Assembly: GCA_030760725.1 (NCBI GenBank)
Contig: JASWHV010000011.1
Coordinates: forward strand, 19,803,501-19,867,500
From: Neostapfia colusana
Taxonomy: Eukaryota; Streptophyta; Magnoliopsida; Poales; Poaceae
DNA length: 64,000 nt
Direction of reading: 5' to 3'
The position numbers and the translations under genes were made by a program. The notes beneath the pieces are model-generated. The model saw only the letters and a list, made by a program, of their open reading frames with translations. It did no database searches and was not told the DNA's origin. This document shows, one piece after another, positions 33,634 to 46,334 of the stretch. The first letter of the stretch is position 1, and the number at the start of each line of letters is the position of its first letter.

Positions 33634-36062
33634 TGTAAATCCCCAAAAAGTGGTAGCAAGAAATTCAGCTCATGAACACTTAGGAAAAATGAGGGGAATT
33701 AAAACTATGAATTATAACGGTGTAAGTTCAAAGTGAGGATTTAAACTTCCCAAAAACTTCCAAACATGGACATATAAATTCATAACTTGGGTCTGCATAT
33801 TTCAAATATTCAACCTTCCAATTTTCAGCTCATTTGGAGGGGTTTTTGTATTTGTTTGGGGATTAAAAGAGGAAGCCCTCTAAACTAAATTTCAAATTCA
33901 GTTTCAAATTCCAATTTCCTCAATTTGCAAATTTGGTTCCACAAATATGTTCTCCACCTTTGAGTTCGCAGCCATGCAAAAATTCAGAAACATTGGAGTT
34001 GGTTTGCTATGTTTTTTGAACAATGCAAAAGGGAGAATTTAAATTCCATTTCAAATTCAAATGACCAAACACAATTCAAACTCCACACCAGAATTCAAAT
34101 CACTTGAATTCAACCTTTTCAAACCATAACTTTGAGGCAAAGCATAGACTTCAATTTTGAGTAGCTGTGGGAAAAATATCAATGGAAAATTGGATTAAAA
34201 ATAGAGGGGGTGGGACCCCTTTGTCAGCCACCAAAATGCTTTACCGCCTCTGCTGGCCTTCGGTCGAACAGCGAGCGCACGCCAGCTCCCGGTTGCAACC
34301 CGCTCCCGAGAAGGCACCGCGCCACCTCCAGATGTCTCAGGTACGTGATCATCCATCCACACCACAGCAGCAGCACACTTCCATTTGCCCTCTCTGCCTT
34401 CAACCGACGTGCCTCTCAGCCCTCTGCTCGAGCGCACGATCAAAAATCACCGAGCCACGCTGTTCTTATTAGTTTCCCATAGCTGATCATCTTACAGCGA
34501 CACCAGTGCCTAGATGAAATACCCACCAGCTCCGCCGACGCCTCCTTGAAGTTTTCCATACTTTCCCAGGCCGTGGCCGGCCGTCTACACCGGTGCCGAG
34601 CTGCTCTACTCCGAGGAAAACAGAGCACGACATCGCCGCCTCGGTTCCACGTCTCCCGGCCAACTCCGACCTTCCCAGCGCGAGGAAAACCACCCAGAGG
34701 TGCATCATGGGGTCTAGTTTCTCATACCGACGTCCTTTTGTGCTTTACCACCGCCGGCTAGCCAGAATTTGTGGATTACCGATGGTGCACGTGGTGGACC
34801 GATCGAGACAACTTCGGGAAATTCTCCCCACACATTTGATCATCGGGTATCTGGTCATAGACACAGCTACTAGAGCTCCTAGCGCTCTCCCATGCCAAAG
34901 AACAAAGAAAATCGTCCCTTCTTCACCCCGGGCGACGAGAATCCGTCGCCGCAGGCCAAAACGGCTCGGTTCACCGTCGAGCACCCATTTGCGGGTGTTT
35001 TCAGCTCCGGCTAGGGGTAGCATCGTGTTCTACGTGCTCTAGGGATGGTGTAAGGTCCCTTAGCTCGCCGGTTGAAGCTTGGGACGAGCGGTTCCTCGCT
35101 GGCGCCGCACCGCTGAGCCGCCTCGCCGTTGCCAATGGGTTTCCCGGCGTTTTCATACCTCGAAACTTTGCCCGGCTGCTAGGCCGTGATCCTAGGGTGA
35201 TGTAGCACAAAACCGCATGGAGAATGGTCGAGAAATGGGCGAGAACACGGCACGCCATCGTCGGTTGCGGAGTGCGCGCGCGGGGTCTGTCGAGAGGTTG
35301 AAGACGACTGACTTGTGGGCCCCACGGTTGAGTTCTCTGTGTAGATTTCAAACAGAGTGTTATTCAGATTTGAAAAATCCATAACTTTGTGTAGAGAACT
35401 CCAAAAAGGGTGAAACCAATTTTGTTGGAATCCTCACAAGGAGTACTTCACAGAGGAACAAATTGCTTGCTATGAAAATGCCCAGGAATTTCTGTAGAAT
35501 TGTTTTTATTAAATCCTTTAGAGATTTATTTCAGGAGCAATTCTTTATGAAACATTCCCAAAAATTGGGCAGCTAATCCTTTTCATAGTTACTGATCTCC
35601 AGTAAAAATTTGAGCTTCATTGGAGTTCATTTGCTAGGCCAAATTGCCTTCCAATGCTCAGCCTTTATTTGAAAAATTTAAATTCTAAACAGAAACTTTT
35701 CAGAACTCATGTCCAACTTCAAATTTTCATATCTCTCTGTTGGTAGCTCTAAAAATGGTGAAACAAATTTTGTTAGAACCATGGAGACCTACCCTAAGTA
35801 GACCTTCCACTGTTAGCCATGTTAAAACTCGAGATTTGGGCTCAAAAATTAAGAGAATCCTTGTACTTGTGGGGAATTTGGAGACCACAAGGTGCAATGA
35901 AATTCCTCCAAATTTAGCTCAGATCATCCTTTAGAGAATCTAGTATCCACTGGAAAAATCCCAAAGCCAATTAAGGGACCTAAATAACAGTAGCTATAAA
36001 TAGAAGTATACTTCTTATATAATACTTGCACTTACGCATATATTTTGTTACATTTCATATAG

Positions 36063-36140
36063 TGACAGAAGTTGAAGATACACTGTAGCCATTGGATGTC
36101 CCCCCACCAGATGCTGACTTTCCATTTAACTCGCAACCAG
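36063..36140 (+). other. Putative LTR-encoded acidic exon 2, middle C LTR (decayed)
   Basis: Acceptor TTTCATATAG, 78 nt, phase 1. It has an in-frame TAG (codon GAG in C3 and C4), and the donor has become AG|GAAAG. It appears inactive. Confidence 0.45.
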
Positions 36141-37232
36141 GAAAGCCCCGGTTTGCATTTAAGTACTTTTGCAAATTCTTCATTTGTATCACTTATGTTT
36201 AGGGTGAAATGCTTGCATTAGAGTTAGGGTGATTGAAACCCCACTTGCATAGCCTTTTAAATCCTATGAAGGGTTGGGTAGTTTACTGACTCGAGGGGTA
36301 GAGAATGCCCTGCTAATGTTCATACGATCTCGGTAGAAGTCGAGTGGATGGAATCTACTCGCGAGATAGGTATTTATTCACACGGTATGAAAAGAGGTAG
36401 AGAATGGCTTAAAGTTGTGAAAATGAGACCCAGCAGGGGGATAGGATGCAGTGAGCGGACGTCTCACGTGCGTAGCCCTGTTGGTGTCGATTGAGGACCG
36501 AGCCGTTTGCGGCCCTTCTGGACAAGTATCGAACAATACCGGATGCATACTGGCATATGGGAACCAGAAAACCGATGTAATTGCTTAACCTGGGTGTCGA
36601 GGCTTACCCAACCATTTTATAGGAGTGGGTTGAGGGTAGCAAGGTGTAAATCTGCCGGTGGGCACAGACACGCTCCACGCGGGGACCTCCTGCCCGTTCC
36701 GGATGGACCGGTTTGGCATTTGGGTTGCCTTTGAAAGGTTGTTGCATACAACAGAGTAGGAAGGTGTGAAGCACCACACTTCTGAAAGTGGGTGTATGTG
36801 ACGTGTTATCCGGGTGTCTCCTGAATGCAATTACCGTCTCTCGCGGTTACCTGAGTACCGCTTGTTCACTGCACTGTGACGTAGTAAGAAATGAAATAAG
36901 CCAACTGAATATGATGTATTTAACTATTAATGTCTTGAAACCTTGTATGCTGTAGTTGTAGAGCTAATTAAGTTTATCTTCCACTTTGGGCATCACCACA
37001 TCAGATAAAAGCTTTTCTTGTTTGATTGTTGACTTCCGATGTGAGGGCTGCCTAAGGCACATGAAACTGTTGCTATAAAACTGAAAGTAAGGATTAACAT
37101 GTAGGTGTGTCTTTATTGCAATGTCTTTATCCCATATTACTAATCCTTGCATGTAGAGTTCCATGACTAGAGTGTCAGTTAAGCCTTGCTGAGCCATCGT
37201 GCTCACGGTTGCAATATTTGAGTTGTGTGCAG

Positions 37233-37312
37233 GTGAGAGCTATGAGGAGGGGTCCGAGGACGAGACGATGCCCCCGTCGGGGTACAAGCTGGAGCCCTGC
37301 ACGCCGCCGTAA
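37233..37312 (+). other. Putative LTR-encoded acidic exon 3, middle C LTR
   Basis: Acceptor GTTGTGTGCAG. The frame opens ESYEEGSEDETMPPSGY and closes LEPCTPP with TAA. It is two codons shorter than in C1. Confidence 0.5.
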
Positions 37313-37569
37313 TCTCCGGTTCTTTGCTGCTAGTGTGTAGCATCCAAGGCTTGACGGCTGCACTTGTGCTTAGTTAGGATGAGAGACTAGCTATGTATAA
37401 TACTTCCACTATATAAATAAATTTGTAAAAGACTTCCGTTGTTTTATATCAAATGAAAGTTTTTATGTTGTTCATATTCTTTTCCTGTGTGCTGTTGGGT
37501 GCCACATCATACGGCACCACCCTCTGTGATCCCGGAGTGGGCGAACCACGGGGTGGTTCCCCACAGTCG

Positions 37570-37581
37570 TGGTATCAGAGC
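37570..37581 (+). other. Primer binding site of C2
   Basis: TGGTATCAGAGC after the LTR end at 37565 and the spacer GTCG. Confidence 0.9.
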
Positions 37582-39536
37582 CGCATTAGGAATAGCATGC
37601 TCGAAAAGAGCCTATTTGAAAATTTAGAAGTAGTCGAGTGAGTATTAGTCACTATGCCCACATAAAGACTATGATAGTAGTAGTTACTAAGGTGGAAATG
37701 CTAACATACTTGTTAATAATTTGTAACGACGCTCCGACGTCAGGTAAGAGGTAAGGTACGCCACCGCAGGCGAATCAATTGTGGTAACTCGCCATACGAG
37801 TAATAGAATGGTATACCTTGGCTTGGCATGGTAGTTAATATGAGTCTCTGAACATCTCCATGATTCGTAGAGCATATGAAAACGCTGATATCCAGCGTGC
37901 TTTAGGCAAAAGTGAGAATACCCCATCCTGTGGTAAGCAAAACGATAGTATGCAACTCTTGAACGCTCAATGTTCATAGGGCCATACGCAGTGCTCGCCA
38001 TCGGCGTGCCTCAACAGTCATGAGGCAGTAGGTGGTATCCATTGGGTTGATAAACTTCCCAACCGTGACGACCCGTTCGCGCTCTACTTGGGTTCCCCGT
38101 CGTATGGTGTGAAAACACAACCATGTACCTTGAGACGTGGCTTGACTCAAGGACGATCAGTATGGCAATGATATGGACCGTATGTTTTTACTATGATATG
38201 GAACTGCCTGAAATGTCAAAAACCTTTGAGTGCACCATTATTGTGTGTTCTTCTGCAGGTACAATAACCACGTTAGTGGATGACGTTTAGAAACCCTTTG
38301 TGAGTGACGTTCTTAGTTCCACCATTTGACACGTTTATGCCGGAATACCGGCTTAGGATTTTCTTTGGTGAGGAAATGTAGTACCGAGATGAGTATTAGT
38401 GCATAAAAGTATATTTTCAAAAAAAAAGTTAAAATGAAGTTTAGGATTCCATTTAGGGGTTATTGAACTCCCATCTTGAACTAAGAGTCAATTTGGAGCA
38501 TAGGTTCAATCTCAAAGACTTAGGAACAACCTCCCATGTGTTTCGGCAGAAATTTTGCTGAACATAAACAGGGTATAACTTAGGATCGGTTGAACCATGG
38601 AGGTGTGGAATACTATTCTAGAAAGGTTTTGAAGTCCTCTACAACTTTTCTGTAGAGCTCCAGAACAAAATCTCCCTCCAAATGGATGAAAATTTCAAAT
38701 GAGTATGCACTGTCCAGAAACAGGGCAGTCCAAAAAAATGCTCTCTGGAATTTTCTGTATTTCGACCACAACTTTCTGTAGAAAAAATTCTAGGGGTCAA
38801 GTACGACATCGTTGGAAAGTATAGTAAATTTGCTACAACCTTGTAGTTCAGTGTTTTCCTAGATTGAGGGCAGATTAGATGGAAATTTGTGAACAAAACA
38901 GCCATTTGCAAAGGAGGTGCTGTCAAAATTCCTGAGAAAATTCTGTCAACATGTAGAAATCATAATTATAAACTACGAAGGCTATGGAGGCAAATAAATA
39001 CAATCTGAATTTTTTTTGAGTCTACTACAATTTTGTTGTTAAACTCTAGTCCAGATTTGCTTCCAAAGTGGGCAAAACCGTGGAATTATCCAGACTGGTC
39101 AGCTGGACCAGAAGCTGGACAGTGAACACCATGTTGAAGTTTTTTTTTAAAACCAAAACAATTACTTTCACTTTTCGATAGCCGGTGGCTGTTGTAAAAC
39201 AGAGAGTTGGAGTCGAAAAGTTTATGCATTGAATATATCACTTCGAGCGAGGACATGTTAGGGTCCAGTAGAATAGCGAGGATTTACGCAGGATAACACA
39301 CTTAACATCCCGTGGTGACCCATGATGGTCGAAATGAACTTTTAATCCATAAAGTTCATTACTTTGGATCTCGATCGTGTGACATGGTCCAGGGATGTAT
39401 ATGTTGTATAAGGTTTATACTTTATCCATACGTGTGGTTGTTATGCATATTATTTGTTCCATTCTCGCACTACTATTGTATAGATTGGATGCAATAAACA
39501 AACATGTGCTGATCGTTTGAATGGTATGAATGCAGA
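37582..39536 (+). other. Untranslated leader of C2 with a probable intron
   Basis: It aligns throughout with the C1 leader. Donor CGTCAG|GTAAGAG at 37743/37744, acceptor GAATGCAG ending at 39535, gag ATG at 39537. No motif-bearing open frame was seen. Confidence 0.5.
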
Positions 39537-42500
39537 ATGGTGCGTACACGTTCAACGCAAGAGGAGGGAGGTCCAAGTCAGGATCGTGGTGATGAGTCTC
39601 CACCTCCGGAGCAAACCATGACGCAGCAGCAACCACCTCCTCCACCGCCAGAACTTCCAAGAAACCTTGCGGAGTTCTCGCCGCAATACTCGGCTCGCGC
39701 GATGAGCAAACCGAGTTTCTGCGGATGCTGGTGCAGCAGAATGTGTCCCGTCCAGGAGGACACCAAGACAATGGGCAACGCCGGCCCCAACAAAGTTCAT
39801 ATTCAGACTTCCTGGCGACCCATCCACCAGTCTTTACGGAGGCAGAAGAGCCTTTGGAGGCAGACAGTTTCATCCGGACTCTTGAGGCAAAGTTCGGTTT
39901 ACTACATTGCACCGAACATCAGAAGGCACTGTACGCAGCGCAACAGCTTCAAGGAGAAGCCGGTATATGGTGGGCAAACTACACCGCCTCCTTACCGGCT
40001 GGCCATGCCGTCACATGGGTGGAGTTCCGGGAGGTGTTCCGCGCCTATGATATACCTCCCGGTGTTATGGAGAGGAAGCTCCAGGAGTTCCTGGCGCTGA
40101 AACAAGGCGAGAGGAGTGCTCATGAGTACTCCAGGTTATGAAACCAGCTGGTGCAGTATGCACCAGGATTCGTGGGAACAGAGGAATACAAGCGAAATGC
40201 GTTCTTCCGTGGCCTGAATTCCAAAATGAAGGTCCATCTCACCCAAAGCAATCGCGGCACATTCAACAACCTGGTTAATGCCGCGATTCTACAAGAAAAT
40301 GCTCAACGCGAACACGGTTCTGATAAGAGGAAACGCAGCGTGCTGACGAGCAGCAGTGGTAGCGTGCCACAAAAATACCGCGTGGTGTATCGCTCACCAT
40401 CCGGTCAGAGATGGCAGCCACCGGCGCGACCGCCTCAGTTTCGCGGTCGACAATATAATGCGCCAAGCTTCCGACCATCGTATCTACCACAGCAACAGCA
40501 GCATCAAACGATGGTCCCGCGCGCGCCTCAGTTTCAACCACGTGCACCGGGATTCCGTCCTCAAGTCGGAGGGACCCCGACACCTTAGACGTGCTTCACG
40601 TGTGGCCGTGTCGGGCATATTGCGAGGGACTGCCCTGAGCAGCGACAGGGCAGGGGTGCAGCACCGTATCAGGGTGCAAATCAGCCCCGCAACCAGCCCA
40701 AGAAACCAGTACAAAAAACCGGCAACGTTCACCACTTATCCATCGAAGACGTGCCGGAAGGCGAACCCGTCCTCGCGGGTACGTTTTCTTACTTAGAAAA
40801 TCCCGTAGTCATACTTTTTGACTCCGGTGCCACCCAGAATTTCGTATGTCAGTCTTATGTTATTAAATATCAATTTCCTATCATTCCCACAAATGGTTCA
40901 TACTTGATATGCTCTCTGGGTGGGAAAATAACAGCTGATAGGATGGTCTATAGAGCACCATTACAATTGGGTGGGAATCTATACCCAACTTCTCTAATCA
41001 TGTTAGAGAGTTAAAAACTTGATGTCATTTTAGGAATGTCATGGTTACATCACCATGGTGCTGTTCTTGACATCATTCCATGTGTGGTTCATTTAAACTC
41101 TCCCCTTCACGAACCACATGTTCTTATTCTTGACCGTTCGGTTCAAGAAGCTTCAGCCACATATAACACGGGAGCCATAAAACTTAAGGATATTCGTGTG
41201 GTTCGTGAATACCCAGATGTCTTTCCGGATGATCTCCCGGGCATGCCACCCGAAAGGAATGTCGATTTCAAGATCGAACTTGTACCCAGGACAACACCGA
41301 TCTCACGGAGACCGTACAAGATGGCAACGGATGAGCTAGCTGAATTGACGGACCAGCTCAATGATTTAATGAACAAGGGTTTCATTCGACCGAGTTCCTC
41401 GCCATGGGGATGCTCGGCGCTGTTTGTGAAGAAGAAGGATGAAACCTTGAGGTTGTGTGTGGACTACCGACCTCTCAACGCCATCACCATCAAGAATAAA
41501 TATCCACTGCTCCGCATCGATATCTTATTCGATCAACTGGTGGGTCCGAGTGTATTTTCAAAGATGGATCTTCGCGCCGTATATCACCAAATCAAGATCC
41601 GAGCGGAGGTTATTCCGAGGACGGCCTTCTCGACGAGATATGGGTTGTATGAATATCTCGTCATGTCCTTTGGTCTCACCAATGCCCCGGCACATTTCAT
41701 GCATCTCATGAACTCAGCGTTCATGCCGGAGTTGGACAAGTTCGTTGTGGTGTTTATCGACGACATCTTGGTTTATTCCAGGTCTGAGGAAGAACACGCC
41801 GAACACTTGCATATCGTGTTTCAACGATTGCCAGACCATAAGATTTATGCCAAGTTCATCAAGTGCGAGTTTTGGATCAGCCAAGCGCCATTTCTTGGTC
41901 ATATTATTTCTGCGTAAGGAATTGCAGTTGATCCAAGCAAAATCGAACAAGTGCTGAAATGGAAATCCCATACATCTGTCCATGAAGTCAGGAGTTTTCT
42001 CGGGTTAGCGGGATATTATCAGAGATTCACACCGAATTTCTCCAAGCATGCTAAGCCGATGACTGAACTGTTGAAAAAGGGGATCAAATATGTTTGGAAC
42101 TCAGCTTGTGATGGAGCTTTCCAACAATTGGTGAAGCATCTTACAACAGCCCCGGTGTTAGCTCAACCGGATACGACTAAGCCCTTGGACGTACATTGTG
42201 AGGCGTCCGGCATCGGGCTTAGCTATGTATTGATGCAAGGAGGAAGAGTGGTCGCCTATGGCTCACGTCAACTTCGTAACCACGAGCAGCACTATCCGAC
42301 TCAAGATCTTGAGCTCGCTGCTGTGGTGTTGGCATTAAAAATGTGGAGGCACTATTTGCTTGGGAACTTAGTGCATCTTTACACCGACCACAAGAGTTTG
42401 AAGTATATATTCACTCAAAAGGAGTTAAATATGCGGCAATGGAGATGGTTAGAGCTGATCAAAGACTATAAGATCGAGATTCACTACCATCCCGGTAAGG

Positions 42501-43388
42501 AAAACGTGGTTGCTGATGCCTTATGCCGCAAATCTCACGTCAACCATCTATCCATCACCCCACTTGAAGAGGAGGAGCCGAGTTTGTACTTGGTTCCATA
42601 TGTGGCATTAGATAATCTTTCTCTCGTCCCTACCATACCAGAGGAGATTATGGAAGCTCAGAAGAAAGACGTGGGAATGTCGCACATTCAGACAAGAATG
42701 AAGAATGGCGAAAGGAAATGCTTCCGAAGGGATGAACACGACACTCTATGGTTTAAAGACCGTATAGTGGTACCCCGTGACATGAAGCTTCGGAAGAAGA
42801 TCTTGGACGAAGCCCATTTGTCCAAGTATTCTATTCATCCGGGCAGCAACAAGATGTACCAAGATCTGAAAACCAGGTTTTGCTGGACACGGATGGAAAG
42901 AGAAATCGCAAAGTACGTGTCAGAATGTGATACGTGTCGGCGGGTGAAAGCCGACCATATGCGTAAAGCTGGACAGCTGCAACCATTGAACATTCCGTCG
43001 TGGAAGTGGGAGGATATCATCAAAGACTTCATAGTTGGTTTACCCCTCACGTCTCACAAGCAAGACTCGATTTGGGTAATAGTCGATCGACTAACCAAGT
43101 CGGCTCATTTTATCCCCGTACATACAAAGTACGTGGCCAAGCAATATGCGGAACTGTATATTGTAAGAATCTTGTGCTTGCATGGTGTTCCCCGCTCCAT
43201 TATTTCAGATCACAGTGCACTGTTTGTCGCTCAGTTTTGGGAACAGCTGCACGCGTCATTGGGGACCAAACTGATCTGAAGCTCTGCGTATCACCCGCAG
43301 ACGGATGGTCAAACTGAACGGGTGAATCAAGTGCTTGAAGACATGCTACGCGCTTGTGCCATCCACCACAGCAAAAATTGGGACGATC
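39537..43388 (+). pseudogene. pol: C2 gag-pol, truncated in integrase
   Basis: Gag opens MVRTRSTQEEGGPSQ. After one lost base near 39673 a single frame carries gag, protease (DSGATQNF, Asp near 40820), RT (FIDD near 41752), RNase H and integrase up to LRACAIHHSKNWDD. Stops in that frame: TGA 40139, TAG 40586, TAA 41012, TAA 41915 and TGA 43277. Sequence identity to C1 is high. The element breaks at about 43388 in mid integrase and is joined to a D LTR, so its chromodomain and 3' LTR are missing. Confidence 0.9.
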
Positions 43389-44788
43389 TTCAAAATTCTT
43401 CCTAATCAATCCACCATCACGTGTGCCGAGCTACAAACATGATCTAGACACTCCCACGCTCCTCTAGGATCAAAAAGCATTGAAAATCATAAAGTGTAGA
43501 CGCTGTTCTTCGAGAATTTCGAGCCGGCACCGATTTTCGCCCTAGGTCGCCGATGAGCTCCTATTTGCAGCCATTTTTGAGCCGATTTGAGCTCATGCCG
43601 GTGATGAGGGATCCCCCATGGTGCTTTAGATCCCAAGAACCGATCATTTGGTGGAGAATTCACCGTGCACGACCTTGCTGGAGCCCTAGGTCTTGCTGTT
43701 GCTGGTGCACGATGGTTTTCGGTGAGATTCGGCCGCCGGTGACCCCACCAGTGTGTTCAGCGTGCCTGAAAACAGGGGAGGGGGGCGACCAGTATGGGAC
43801 CGGGAGATGGCCGGGAATGGCCTTCCGGTGAATCTTGCCAGAGGGAGCCGCCACTGGCCCTGTATGGCGCGAGGTGGAAGATGAATCTGTTGAGTGGGAC
43901 CCACTGGCCAGTGTTTAAACATTTCCAGATTTTCTCTAATTCGGTTCAAACTTTGGAAAGCCATAACTTTGTGTAGGAATGTCCAAAAATTGTCAAATAA
44001 ATTTTGTTGGATTCCTCTAAAAGAGTAATATCCAGGGGTGCAGCCCAATATATACGAAAATCCCTGGATTTGATTCATTAATTCGTTTAAAGAAAATGTT
44101 GTAGGAATTTTTACAGAAGTTCTGTTTATTGGAAAATTCCCAAATTTGGGAAGGACATTCTACCAAATATCCTTGAACTCCAGTAAAAGTTTTAGAGGAA
44201 TTGGACTTAACTTGCTTGGCCAAATGTTGATTCAATCTTGTATCTCTCTGAAAATTAGGAAAAATAACAGAAAGATTTTTCAGCTTTTAGCTCCAACTTC
44301 TAAATTCCATATCTCTGTGTAGTAAGCTCCAAAAATGGTGAAAACAAGTCCTATGTACTCATGAGACTCTCAAGTTTCTGAAAAACCAAATTTGGAGCAT
44401 GACAAGACACTATAATTGCCATAGGAGTTTAGAGAAGCCAAATAGTTAAGAAAATTCCCTAGGTCACATCTTACATTGACTTGGTATGAAATTTTGCAAG
44501 CCATATCTCTGCGTGATCTATGGACCACTGTAAAAATTTTGGAGCAAGATGAGATCATATTCTAAAGTTTCTGGTGGTTCTTTCCACTATGTTTCTTATG
44601 TCCATTATAAATAGCTCTGAAATTTTCTCCAACAACCATCCACTGCCCACCTAAAGTATCCTCTGTTTCGGTCCATACCAGAGATCATGTCTCACTTTAG
44701 AGTTGGTCTAAATCATTCTTAAGTCATAACACACATTTGTTTTATAATTCATGTACTCGCAATATAAAACTGTGCATATTCATATCAG

Positions 44789-44902
44789 TAGGAAAAATGA
44801 CGAAGGAGTTCGACGAGGAACTTGACTCAGAGCAGCAAGTTGGGATTTAACCGTTGACAAGATACTGACTTCAAAGTAGTAATAAACCTGCAGCAACACA
44901 AG
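44789..44902 (+). other. Putative LTR-encoded acidic exon 2, D1 (broken)
   Basis: Acceptor TTCATATCAG, donor CAAG|GCAAGC, 114 nt, phase 1 at both ends. It opens GKMTKEFDEELDSEQQVG but then has TAA and TGA in frame. Confidence 0.4.
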
Positions 44903-46005
44903 GCAAGCCCAGGTTTACATTTAACAGCTCTTTAGTTACATTTTAATTTATATCATTTTTATTGGTCTAGTAGTTATTGTGCATTAGGTCAAGGTGATTG
45001 ATACTCCAAATGCATGACCCACAAACCCTTGGAGTTAAAGGGTAGAACAGGTTACCTTCATGTGGTATCGGCTAGGCTTAAGTTGTATAGGATCCGGTAC
45101 AAGTCGGGTAGTTGGAAGCTAATCACGAGTTTAGGATGTTGGTCCAGCGGGTTATGATTCTAGAGAATGGAATAACTGGAATGGAAAATTAGACCAGACA
45201 GAGAGTAGGAGCAGCAGGACGTTGGGCCTATGTTGCCGTAGATCTGTTTGTGTCGGTTAAGGACCGATGCGTATGCCGCCCTGCTGAGCAAGTTTTAACA
45301 GTACCGGATGCATACTGGAATTATGGGGTCCCGGAAACCGATGTAACTCGGGTACTCTCGTGTCAAAACTTATACGGCCATTCTTTGGGGGTTGGTGTCA
45401 GAGGTGTAAACCCGCTATTGGAGCAACTTCGACGTGTTCCGTGTAGTGGCCCTTCTGATGGGTCGTCAGAACTAGTTCGGCATTGGAGTGACGGGTGAAA
45501 GGTTGCTGCATAAAACGTAAGGAAGAGATCTTGTATGAGTCTTTCGAGGTGGGTGCATGTGTCGTGTGTTCCGAGTGTGTCCTGATTCGAATCACTGTCC
45601 CTCGCGGTTATATGAGTACCACTTGTTCACTGCATTGTGACGCAGTAATTATTTCCAGATGAAGTGAGATAAATCATTGCTGATGTGAAGTTCTTTAGCT
45701 CATTGTATTGCCAATCATGTATGCTATAGTTCTAGAGCTCACTAAGTTTATCTTCCTCTTTGGGCATCACCACATTGGAGGAAATCGTTTCTTGTTTGAT
45801 TGTGGACTTCCGATGTGAGGGCTGCCTAAGGCATAATAATCTGCTGCTATTAAACTGAAAGTAAGGATGAACATGTAGGCATGTAGTTATTGCAACTTAA
45901 TTGTCCTATATTATTAATCCCTGCATGTAGAGTTTTATGTTTAGGAGTGTCGGTTAAGTCTTTCTGAGCCATCGTGCTCACGGTTGCATTATTAGTGTTT
46001 TGCAG

Positions 46006-46208
46006 GTTATAAAATTTGCTATGAAGATGGTTGTTTGGTGAGCCATCAGAGACTCACCGGAAACCCTGCCCCTGCATTCATCTTTGTGGAAGCTAGTAAG
46101 AAGCATCCGCGGGCTGGACGTCTTCTCTTTTGCATAGTTAGAACCGAGAGTAAGTGTCTATGTATATTCCACTGCGTGTATCCTCGTGGTACAATATTTT
46201 GTAAATGA
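46006..46208 (+). other. Putative LTR-encoded exon 3, D1
   Basis: Acceptor GTTTTGCAG. The phase-1 frame opens YKICYEDGCLVSHQ, recalling the YEEG of B and C, but runs 66 codons to a TGA with a different C-terminus. AATAAA follows at 46222-46227. Confidence 0.38.
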
Positions 46209-46221
46209 AATTGTCTTCAGA

Positions 46222-46227
46222 AATAAA
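46222..46227 (+). promoter_or_regulatory. Poly(A) signal in D1
   Basis: AATAAA about 107 bp before the LTR end, the same position relative to the LTR end as in B1 and C1. Confidence 0.4.
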
Positions 46228-46334
46228 AGACTTTGTACTTTATGGTTCTTTTCATGTATGCTGTTTGGTGCCGCCTCGCACGGCACAACCCAATGTGTTT
46301 CCTGGAGTGTGGATCCTGGAAGGGGTTCCTTACA

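Larger units (their letters stand above)
33634..37565 (+). mobile_element. Family C LTR shared by C1 and C2 (complete)
   Basis: It runs TGTAAATCCCCAAAAAGTGG...GGTTCCCCACA, 3,932 bp. A purine tract lies on its left and a primer site on its right, so it serves as C1's 3' LTR and C2's 5' LTR. It holds the GTGGGACCC...TGTCAGCC motif near 34211, a donor CTCAG|GTACGTG at 34339, exons 2 and 3 of the acidic frame, and the conserved 1.1-kb segment between them. Confidence 0.92.
43389..46334 (+). mobile_element. Family D LTR, 5'-truncated (D1)
   Basis: It matches D2 from about 55,100 to the end and finishes GGGTTCCTTACA at 46334. The left part, equivalent to about 1.1 kb, is missing. It lies inside the integrase of F on the right, and is fused to C2 on the left, so a deletion or rearrangement took its 5' end. 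It keeps both acidic exons (exon 2 broken) and a poly(A) signal at 46222. Confidence 0.8.

Noticed and set aside
36141..36160. GTTTGC as donor for exon 2 of B, C and D (CCCCG|GTTTGC)
   Set aside because: It leaves two bases over, so the exon 3 frame would be lost in every family. The GC donor AG|GCAAG a few bases earlier gives the right phase in all of them.
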